The notes under the pieces were generated by a model that saw nothing but the letters and a program-made list of their open reading frames with translations, was not told the origin of the DNA and ran no database searches. The position numbers and the translations under genes are program-made. A DNA stretch of 15,751 nucleotides. It comes from an uncultured Porphyromonadaceae bacterium. Lineage in GTDB: Bacteria > Bacteroidota > Bacteroidia > Bacteroidales > Muribaculaceae. The stretch is taken from assembly GCA_947177605.1 (NCBI GenBank), contig CAMWUX010000005.1:1-15751 (forward strand), in the 5' to 3' direction. Positions 8,855-15,087 of this stretch are shown here, in pieces. Numbering within the stretch: position 1 is the stretch's first letter; each line of letters opens with the position of its first letter.

Positions 8855-9175
8855 CTACTTCACTTTATGCGAATGTGAGCGCAGCAGGCGGGCAGCCGCT
8901 TCGCGGCAGTCGCCCTGCAGCAATATTTCATCGTCGCGCCAGGAGCCGCCTACACCGATACTCTTCTTGAGATCGGCTGCGAGCTCGGCCATCCGCTCGG
9001 GCGGGAGTGTGAACCCGCCGATTATCGTGGCCGGTTTGCCGGCGCGCCCCTTGCGCTCATACCTTATATGAAGATGTTGCACCGGAATCGATGTCTCGGA
9101 CTCTGGAGCGGGAGCAGGCGCATCACCCTCGGGCAGAGAGGAGCGCAGCGACGCGAGTTGATCCTGCCAATTCAT
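8855..9175 (-). CDS. SUI1/YciH-family translation initiation factor
   Basis: A 106-residue cytoplasmic protein. The C-terminal half (about 35-106) is a SUI1 domain, the fold of eukaryotic eIF1 and bacterial YciH: YERKGRAGKPATIIGGF, then LAADLKKSIGVGGSWRDDEILLQGD with the glycine-rich turn and the closing helix REAAARLLRS. In eukaryotes this fold monitors start-codon selection; bacterial YciH is reported to affect initiation stringency, but its physiological role remains poorly defined. The first 34 residues are a low-complexity, Pro/Ala/Glu-rich lead. I use the ATG at 9175-9173, 4 bases after the lipoprotein stop. A much longer upstream reading in the same frame would overlap the lipoprotein gene almost entirely and has a low-complexity composition unlike a real protein. 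It lies directly before the helicase gene, with no gap. Confidence 0.88.
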   Translation of the reverse strand: MNWQDQLASLRSSLPEGDAPAPAPESETSIPVQHLHIRYERKGRAGKPATIIGGFTLPPERMAELAADLKKSIGVGGSWRDDEILLQGDCREAAARLLRSHSHKVK

Positions 9176-9179
9176 ATAC

Positions 9180-9641
9180 TTAGGGTAAGGTGTCAAGGTT
9201 AAGCTCCATCGCCTCATCCTCCTCCGGGAGGCTGTCGAGCGACACAGGCGACTTGCGGTTGGCACTGTATTCCGACATAGCGGCGTAGTATTGCAGCTGA
9301 TCCGGGGGCAAATTGTTGTAGACCTCGGCGGCTGAGTCGGCATCAAGCGACTGAGCGCGGTCGTAGAGATCGGCGGCTTTCCGGATATTGGATGTCTGAT
9401 CCACACTGTCGGCGAGTTGCATATACACCATCGACAGGCGGGCGAGCTGGCTGGCTGATAGACCGCTGAAATTTTCATCGCCGAGAATATAGTCGCCGGC
9501 GCTCTGGGCAGCCTTCATATCGCCGCGGGCTATAGCCTGCTCCGCATCGCGGAGGTTATCGACCACTTCGCCCGAGGTAAGGCTGCACGAAGCCGTCAGT
9601 AAGAGGATTGTTGCAATCAGTAAGTAATATAAGCGTTGCAT
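9180..9641 (-). CDS. Small alpha-helical lipoprotein, unknown function
   Basis: A 153-residue predicted lipoprotein; I do not recognise a named family. Seen: signal peptide MQRLYYLLIATILLLTASC with lipobox LTASC and Cys19 as the lipidated residue. The mature part is mainly amphipathic helices, with a repeat-like rhythm (AEQAIARGDMKAAQSAGDYIL at about 33-53, LARLSMVYMQLADSV at about 66-80, IRKAADLYDRAQSLDADSAAEVYNN at about 86-110) that suggests one to three TPR-like helical pairs. The C-terminal 25 residues are acidic (PEEDEAMELNLDTLP). It lies 19 bases after dnaX and 4 bases before the SUI1 gene, so it should be cotranscribed with replication, translation and repair genes, although it must act at the membrane. 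No function can be assigned from sequence. Confidence 0.8.
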   Translation of the reverse strand: MQRLYYLLIATILLLTASCSLTSGEVVDNLRDAEQAIARGDMKAAQSAGDYILGDENFSGLSASQLARLSMVYMQLADSVDQTSNIRKAADLYDRAQSLDADSAAEVYNNLPPDQLQYYAAMSEYSANRKSPVSLDSLPEEDEAMELNLDTLP

Positions 9642-9660
9642 GATATCTTGGTGATTGATG

Positions 9661-11421
9661 TCAGGATAATCGAAGATTGAGTGTGGATATGAGTTCGCCG
9701 AGATGCGGATAGTCGGTCGTCATCGTATCGAGCAGATCCTTCTCGCTCAGCGTATGGCGTGGATCAGCGTCGGCGTTGATATTTACGATGAAGTCTACCA
9801 TATCGTTTGACAGACGGTCGTGGAGCGACGCGAGTATCTGAGGACGCGACTCGTGCATGAGTTGAGCCTGCATCTGATTCTGCACCGTCACGGTGAAGGT
9901 ATTGCCTTGCAGATCGGCAGGCTGCGACGCACGCATTGTGTTGACCAGGATATGAGCCTTCGGATTCTCGGCAATGAAAGCATTCCAGGCCTCCGACAAC
10001 TGATGCGGATTGAAGCCGGCGGTACGCCTAGCCGACGCATTCGAAGCGGGAGTCTGAGCGGACTGCTCCTGCTGCTGTGCCGAATGATTGATCGAGATCT
10101 TGGGCGTACGCAGCGACGGGCGGCCTGCCGGAGCAGATGGTCTCGGAGCCTGAGCGGCCGCCGGTCTTGACACCGGAGTTGCGACAGGGGGCGTAACAGG
10201 TGTCGCAACGGGTTTCGGAGCCACAGCCGGCGTAGCGACCGGAGCGGCTGCAGGAGCTGCTTTAGCCTGATCGGGAGCGGCAATCGGTTTCAACTGCCCC
10301 TCTCCGTTGCCGCTATTGCTGGGGGAGGGGCTGAGCAGTTGGCATAGTTTGGCGAGCGTAAGCTCTATGAGAAACTGCTTGTTTGACGACGTGCGGAAGT
10401 TAAGATCGGCCTCATTGCAGAGGTTCATCGCCCGATAAAGGAATTCAGGCGTGCACTTGGCGGCGATGGCCGCATACTGCTGCCTGACCTCGTCGGTCGC
10501 CTCTATGAGGCAGAGCGTGGAAGGGTCGCGGGCCACCATCAGGTCGCGCATATAGGATGCGAGCCCGTTGATGAAGAAGAGCGAGTCGAAGCCGTTGTCG
10601 CGAATCTCCTTATATATAAGCCAGCTCTGAAGTATGTCGCCGGCGAGAATCACGTCAAGCAACCGATGGTAGTAAGTATGATCGAGCACATTGAGGTTCT
10701 CGATGGCACTTGCATAGGTGATATTGCGCCCCGACGATGCAGCCACCTGATCGAATATCGAAAGGGCATCGCGCATGGCACCTTCAGCCTTGGAGGCTAT
10801 CACATTGAGCGCCGACCGCTCGTAAGCTATCCCCTCTCGCTCAGCCACCATAGCCAGATGATCCACCATATCCTGAATGGTGATGCGGTGGAAGTCGAAT
10901 ATCTGGCAGCGCGACAGGATAGTAGGGATAATCTTATGCTTCTCAGTAGTGGCGAGAATGAATATCACATACGACGGCGGCTCCTCAAGAGTCTTGAGGA
11001 AAGCATTGAAAGCCTGCTGCGAGAGCATGTGCACCTCATCGATTATAAACACGCGGTAGTTGCCTGTCGACGGGGGTACCTGCACCTGCTCTATCAGTGC
11101 ACGCATATCGTCGACGCCGTTGTTTGACGCGGCGTCGAGTTCTATGATATTCATCGAAGTGCCTTCGTTGAAGGCGCGACACGACGCGCACTCATTGCAC
11201 GCTTCGCCATCGGCCGTCGGGTTGAGGCAGTTGATGGTCTTTGCGAATATTCGGGCACACGAGGTCTTACCCACACCACGGCTTCCGCAGAAGAGGTAGG
11301 AGTGAGCGAGCCGCTTGGCCGCCACGGCATTTTTAAGCGTGGTGGTGAGCGACTTCTGCCCCACGACGGTGCTGAAAGTCGAAGGCCTGTATTTCAAGGC
11401 CGACACGAGATATTTCTCCAT
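9661..11421 (-). CDS. dnaX: DNA polymerase III subunit gamma/tau
   Basis: DnaX is the ATPase subunit of the clamp loader, placing the beta clamp on DNA and, as tau, joining polymerase cores and helicase. Seen in 586 residues: Walker A GSRGVGKTS (46-54), zinc-binding Cys65, Cys75, Cys78 and Cys81, Walker B IIDEVHML (126-133), the LEEPP segment (145-149), sensor 1 ATTEKHKIIPTI (157-168) and the SRC arginine-finger motif (170-172). Domain III ends near 363. A Pro/Ala-rich linker (about 364-470) follows, containing three copies of PVATP at about 394-416, and then a conserved-looking tau-type C-terminal domain (about 471-586). The linker start carries an inverted repeat, reported separately. I found no classical A AAA AAG slippery site like that of E. 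coli dnaX. It heads a four-gene minus-strand set with its own promoter. Confidence 0.96.
   Translation of the reverse strand: MEKYLVSALKYRPSTFSTVVGQKSLTTTLKNAVAAKRLAHSYLFCGSRGVGKTSCARIFAKTINCLNPTADGEACNECASCRAFNEGTSMNIIELDAASNNGVDDMRALIEQVQVPPSTGNYRVFIIDEVHMLSQQAFNAFLKTLEEPPSYVIFILATTEKHKIIPTILSRCQIFDFHRITIQDMVDHLAMVAEREGIAYERSALNVIASKAEGAMRDALSIFDQVAASSGRNITYASAIENLNVLDHTYYHRLLDVILAGDILQSWLIYKEIRDNGFDSLFFINGLASYMRDLMVARDPSTLCLIEATDEVRQQYAAIAAKCTPEFLYRAMNLCNEADLNFRTSSNKQFLIELTLAKLCQLLSPSPSNSGNGEGQLKPIAAPDQAKAAPAAAPVATPAVAPKPVATPVTPPVATPVSRPAAAQAPRPSAPAGRPSLRTPKISINHSAQQQEQSAQTPASNASARRTAGFNPHQLSEAWNAFIAENPKAHILVNTMRASQPADLQGNTFTVTVQNQMQAQLMHESRPQILASLHDRLSNDMVDFIVNINADADPRHTLSEKDLLDTMTTDYPHLGELISTLNLRLS
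10296..10331. repeat. GC-rich inverted repeat inside dnaX, at the domain III / linker junction
   Basis: The arms are GCCCCTC (10296-10302) and GAGGGGC (10325-10331), a perfect 7-bp match, extended after one mismatch by CC/GG (10304-10305 with 10322-10323), around a 16-base loop. In the dnaX message this would be a stable hairpin covering codons for about residues 364-376 (SPSPSNSGNGEGQ), exactly between the ATPase core and the Pro/Ala linker. It could be a structured frameshift signal, an inserted palindromic element, or chance in a GC-rich linker. Confidence 0.6.
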
Positions 11422-11437
11422 AGCGTTAGTGTTTGGT

Positions 11438-11468
11438 CAAATTTACAGAATAATCTGTAAACGGCCAA
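11438..11468 (-). promoter_or_regulatory. Predicted promoter of the dnaX operon
   Basis: On the minus strand TTG (11468-11466) is followed after 20 bases by TAAATTTG (11445-11438), a complete match to TAnnTTTG with good spacing. The start of transcription would fall near 11433, leaving a leader of about a dozen bases before the dnaX ATG at 11421. This supports independent transcription of dnaX rather than read-through from porU only. Activity is inferred. Confidence 0.7.
11442..11461. promoter_or_regulatory. 8-bp perfect inverted repeat within the dnaX promoter (candidate operator)
   Basis: TTTACAGA (11442-11449) and TCTGTAAA (11454-11461) are exact inverted copies separated by ATAA. The repeat covers the upstream end of the -7 box and much of the spacer of the predicted dnaX promoter, the classic position of a repressor site for a dimeric regulator. 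An alternative is that the same sequence forms a weak AT-rich hairpin ending porU transcripts, since porU stops about 40 bases upstream; the tail after the stem is only TTT, which argues against a strong terminator. Confidence 0.45.
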
Positions 11469-11499
11469 AAATTAGTGTGCGGAAATAAGATGTCAGTGG

Positions 11500-14400
11500 T
11501 TAAGGGGCTGTGACAGCGATACGTTTGGCCGGTGTCGTGATCTCCTTGCCGTCGATCTTCACGGTAGCCTTGTAGAGATAGATGCCGCGAGGTACACGTC
11601 GGCCGGAGAAGTCGCAGAGATCCCAGGTTATTGGCGACGATAGCCAGAGGTCGCTACGCGAGGTCTGCGTCGAGGTCCAGATGTGGCGGCCGCCCATATC
11701 GTAGATGTCGAGATTGACCGACATCTGGGCATCGGGACGATTGTGAGTGATATAAAAGTTGGCACGATCGGTGGCCGGGCTTGCATCGGGATAGATGTCG
11801 AAGATCTCCGGAGCTGCGCCGGGCTGCACGTAGAACTCAAGCAGATGAGTAGTGGAATTGCCGGCGGCATCCCACACGCGGAAGGCAAGGGTGTGATTAC
11901 CTTCGGAGATCTCACCCAAAGGATATACCACGGTACCGGAAGGAGTACCGTCGGTGCTGGGAGAGAAGTAAAGAGGCACATCGGAATAGGTGCGGCGATC
12001 GTCGAGCTTGAGACTCATCTGATGGCCGATACCGGCTACTGACATATTGATGGCCACGTCGTCCGACACTCGGGCTATGAACGTGGGCTCCTCATTGACG
12101 ATACCGCCGGGAGTGAACGACTTGTGGTTGAGATAAGCATATTCGATCGTGGGAGGAGTGTCGTCGGCATCAGCCTCATAGTCATAGCCGTAGACGTAAA
12201 AGTCGCGGTTGGCGCCGGCTGCCTGACGGCCGTCGTCGGCCACGGCATACATATTGAGGGTGGCCGGGCGGAAGTTGTCGCTGACGTCGGAGGGCATTTC
12301 CACCACAGCGGTAAACACACCATCCTTGACAGTACCGGCTCCGGCATACAGCTTGGAGCCCATCTCTTCGAAAGTGACGGCCTTTCCGCTTGTTCCGTTT
12401 GCAGCTTTGCCCTGCGATGTAGTGGAGTATTCGGCATCGTAAAGGGTGACTGAGAGTGTGCCGTTGAAGTCGGGCACAGGCTCACCGTCGGGACCGAGCA
12501 CCGAACCGGAGAATACTACGCGCTGACGGGCCATGATGGTGACCTGCGCTTCGGGATCTACAGGTTCGCCGTTGATTGTCGCCAGGGATAGAGTATTGTC
12601 AGGAAGGGTAAGCCGCATGGCGGGATCACCCAGTAGCGTATAGCGCAACTTATTGGTGCTAACGCTTGACGAAGCGGAAAGCAATGTGTTTTTAGCTGCG
12701 ATAAGCGACTCTCCCACCGTGAATATATTGCCGTTATCGTCGGTATTGAGCAGATATGTGCCCATCGCTTTGGCAAGTACGCCATTGTCGGCAATACGAG
12801 CCTTTCGGGTAGGACATATCGAGGCAATGACTCCGCCGTCGGGGTTGAATGCCAGAATCTCGGAGCCGCTCATAGCCGAGCCGTCCCAGTGGGAGAAGGA
12901 GCAAGTGGCGCCGAAAAACACAGGCCAATGCTTATTATACATATTGTTGATATCGGCATTGGTGCAGATATTCTCTGCCGAAAGCAGATTGAGGGATCCG
13001 TGGCCCACATAGTTCCACCACATCACACCATCCTGAATGAGACGACGGAATCGTTCGCGACCCTGCGCGCACACACCGTTCTGGATATTGAATGCGTCGA
13101 TATATACCTTGTTGTACACCAGTCGGCTACCGTTTTCAGTCGCAGCGAGTTCCGACTGAAAATCCTCGGAGTGATCCATAAACACGCCGTCGTTGCCGTT
13201 GTCGGCCATCAGCAGCACATTGTTTTTCCACTGGGTATAGAGATTGTTGTTATTATAGGCGATGAGCTTATCGATATACGTACGCGCCTGATTGACATTG
13301 CGGGCTGGAATACGACCTACCGCGATACACAATCTGGAGGAACCAAGCTGAGAGCCGGAGTTATCGGCAAGCATGGCGAATATGTCGTCGGAGGTATATG
13401 ATCCGGACTCAATGACACCTTCGTCGGTCTGCCATGTAGGCATCACCGGCTCCTTATCGGAAGGTATGAGGCCGGTGATATTGCGGTTGTCGAAAGTTGG
13501 GCGGCCGAAGAGCACTGCGTAGCGTAGCGGGCGACCCGCTTCAGCACCTCGGTCGTAGAACATCTTGAGCATCTTGCGGAACGCTCCCGGATCAGGACTG
13601 CCGGATGAAAATTCATTGAATACCTGATCCTGCACTACCACGAACACTTCCATATTGTCGGGAGCGGCAGTGTGGATAGCAGCCAGACGGTTGGCCTCGG
13701 CCTGAAACTGGCGGGTGGTGAAGATGACCATATCGGGCGACCGGTCATAGCCATGGAGATTCTGATTGGCCACGGCGCTCACATACTTGGGTTGTGGAAG
13801 CGTCATTGATTCGCTCCACGCCACATAAGAGCGTGTACCGGAATATGGATTGGTAAACGAAGCTCCCGATGCCGATGCCGATAGATTCATCCCCACGATA
13901 CCGAGTGGAGAAGTGACATCCCACACCTTTACTGCCGACGGATCGGCGCCACCTATTGCCGCAGTGGTGGTCTTGAGCCGGAAAAGAAGCTGACCGCGGG
14001 AGGGGAGGCGGAGATGGCGCTCATAGTTCACGGCGATATAGTCGAGATGAGCGGCCTGCACCACACCCGACGGATGGTAAGATACACCTACCTTGAGATT
14101 GGAAAGGGCTCCTTCAGGCTGATAGGTCTTGGTGGCGGTGACGCGCACACCGTAGTCATCGTCGGGTGTGGCGCGTATGGTAGTATTTCCGGTAGTGGGT
14201 TGGGAGTTTAGAGTAATACCGAGAGTGCCTGATGCCCCTGAATTCGCCACAAACACAGTGCGGGTCCATACCGGGGTCGACTCCACATAGTCGGGTAACT
14301 GAAAGTCAAACGTCTGCGACTGATTATAGCGGAAGTCCTCGCCTAAAAACGACAGACCGCTCTGAGATATCGTAGTGAGATCTTTCTCATGCTGAATGGG

Positions 14401-14913
14401 GCAGGTGAACGTAGTGACGGGCTCTGCCTGAGTATTGAGCGAGCCTTCCGACTCCACGCGGGCAGGAGCCGATTCGGGATCACCGTCGGCCGTGAGGAAA
14501 TAGTAGCCCTCGTTGGTGTGCGGATTGAGCGAATAGACGAAGTTGGATCCTGTCGCGGTAAGCGTGTTGACGCCCACGGCATAGAAGTAGATACCCGAGG
14601 AAGTGGCGTGAGACTGCACCTGCGGCAGATCATCCACATAGTTGGCTTTGGAGAGAGTATTGGATATCGGCGAGCCTCCGCAGCCGTAGACTTTCACCTT
14701 CGACGGATCGGAGAACCCCCAGCTGCGCAGCGACGACGCCGGGATAAAATGGACGCCCGTCTCGGCCACGGAGACCTTAACCCAATGACCTTGGGCAAGG
14801 ACGGAGCCGGAGGAGTAAGTATCACTTTCGAAAGCGCGGGCCGGCATCAGGCCTATGATTGCGGCAACGGCTATCATGGCGATGCGCGGCAGGCGGATTA
14901 TGATTGATTTCAT
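11500..14913 (-). CDS. porU: Type IX secretion system sortase PorU (C25-type cysteine peptidase fold)
   Basis: PorU is the cell-surface sortase of the Bacteroidota T9SS: it removes the C-terminal signal of secreted cargo and joins the cargo to anionic LPS. Seen in 1137 residues: signal peptide ending MPARA (cleavage after about 27), an N-terminal beta-rich region (about 30-380), a gingipain-like caspase-fold domain (about 390-770) with WWNYVGHGS (His638) and FFGATCSF (Cys671), and two or more Ig-like domains after 780. The 33-residue His-Cys spacing and the VGHG / ATCSF context fit gingipain-type catalysis; Cys690 is the active cysteine in P. gingivalis PorU. The last 80 or so residues (ITWDLCDFSGRRVPRGIYLYKATV) resemble a T9SS C-terminal domain, which in P. 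gingivalis PorU stays uncleaved. Size is close to P. gingivalis PorU. porV and other T9SS genes are absent from the window. The gene appears to be transcribed alone. Confidence 0.9.
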   Translation of the reverse strand: MKSIIIRLPRIAMIAVAAIIGLMPARAFESDTYSSGSVLAQGHWVKVSVAETGVHFIPASSLRSWGFSDPSKVKVYGCGGSPISNTLSKANYVDDLPQVQSHATSSGIYFYAVGVNTLTATGSNFVYSLNPHTNEGYYFLTADGDPESAPARVESEGSLNTQAEPVTTFTCPIQHEKDLTTISQSGLSFLGEDFRYNQSQTFDFQLPDYVESTPVWTRTVFVANSGASGTLGITLNSQPTTGNTTIRATPDDDYGVRVTATKTYQPEGALSNLKVGVSYHPSGVVQAAHLDYIAVNYERHLRLPSRGQLLFRLKTTTAAIGGADPSAVKVWDVTSPLGIVGMNLSASASGASFTNPYSGTRSYVAWSESMTLPQPKYVSAVANQNLHGYDRSPDMVIFTTRQFQAEANRLAAIHTAAPDNMEVFVVVQDQVFNEFSSGSPDPGAFRKMLKMFYDRGAEAGRPLRYAVLFGRPTFDNRNITGLIPSDKEPVMPTWQTDEGVIESGSYTSDDIFAMLADNSGSQLGSSRLCIAVGRIPARNVNQARTYIDKLIAYNNNNLYTQWKNNVLLMADNGNDGVFMDHSEDFQSELAATENGSRLVYNKVYIDAFNIQNGVCAQGRERFRRLIQDGVMWWNYVGHGSLNLLSAENICTNADINNMYNKHWPVFFGATCSFSHWDGSAMSGSEILAFNPDGGVIASICPTRKARIADNGVLAKAMGTYLLNTDDNGNIFTVGESLIAAKNTLLSASSSVSTNKLRYTLLGDPAMRLTLPDNTLSLATINGEPVDPEAQVTIMARQRVVFSGSVLGPDGEPVPDFNGTLSVTLYDAEYSTTSQGKAANGTSGKAVTFEEMGSKLYAGAGTVKDGVFTAVVEMPSDVSDNFRPATLNMYAVADDGRQAAGANRDFYVYGYDYEADADDTPPTIEYAYLNHKSFTPGGIVNEEPTFIARVSDDVAINMSVAGIGHQMSLKLDDRRTYSDVPLYFSPSTDGTPSGTVVYPLGEISEGNHTLAFRVWDAAGNSTTHLLEFYVQPGAAPEIFDIYPDASPATDRANFYITHNRPDAQMSVNLDIYDMGGRHIWTSTQTSRSDLWLSSPITWDLCDFSGRRVPRGIYLYKATVKIDGKEITTPAKRIAVTAP

Positions 14914-14944
14914 ATAAGATCTTGCGTGGTATTACGATGACAAG

Positions 14945-14967
14945 GGTGCCCTCACTACGAGGGTACC
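14945..14967. promoter_or_regulatory. Hairpin-forming inverted repeat in the porU upstream region
   Basis: GGTGCCCTC (14945-14953) and GAGGGTACC (14959-14967) pair over 9 positions with one imperfect pair (G-T on the plus strand, C-A mismatch on the minus strand) around a 5-base loop. It lies 32 bases upstream of the porU start, so it is probably in the porU leader or is a DNA-binding site. No run of T follows on either strand, so it does not look like a terminator. I see no convincing TAnnTTTG box for porU here. The rest of the 174-base region holds only the plus-strand promoter listed separately and an 8-base palindrome ACGCGCGT at 14980-14987. Confidence 0.45.
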
Positions 14968-14999
14968 TCACAGTAAATAACGCGCGTGCGTGTCGGATA

Positions 15000-15031
15000 T
15001 TGCTAAATTCGGAATATTTTTCATAACTTTG
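15000..15031 (+). promoter_or_regulatory. Predicted promoter for the exported helical protein gene
   Basis: A TTG at 15000-15002 is followed after 21 bases by TAACTTTG (15024-15031), a full match to the Bacteroidota -7 consensus. Transcription would begin near 15037 and leave a leader of about 50 bases before the ATG at 15088. The leader ends in an A-rich stretch (CAAAAAGAGAT) with no strong Shine-Dalgarno sequence. Spacing and match are seen; activity is inferred. Confidence 0.65.
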
Positions 15032-15087
15032 AAGCGTATTAGCGGCGAAGGACTAACCACACCCTGCCGTAAACGCCAAAAAGAGAT

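Noticed and set aside
7628..8878. A 416-codon open frame on the plus strand opposite the addA-like gene
   Set aside because: Same reasoning: it mirrors the helicase motifs on the other strand, gives a composition rich in Glu/Arg/His/Ile without domain features, and lacks a start context.
9176..9478. An upstream extension of the SUI1 frame, giving a 207-residue product
   Set aside because: The added 101 residues overlap the lipoprotein gene and are low-complexity Ser/Pro/Thr/Arg sequence. The SUI1 protein has a proper start at 9175, 4 bases after the lipoprotein stop.
9661..11421. A classical E. coli-type dnaX frameshift site (A AAA AAG with upstream SD-like stimulator)
   Set aside because: No such heptamer is visible in the relevant region near the end of domain III; only the non-classical C-run next to the hairpin was kept as a weak candidate.
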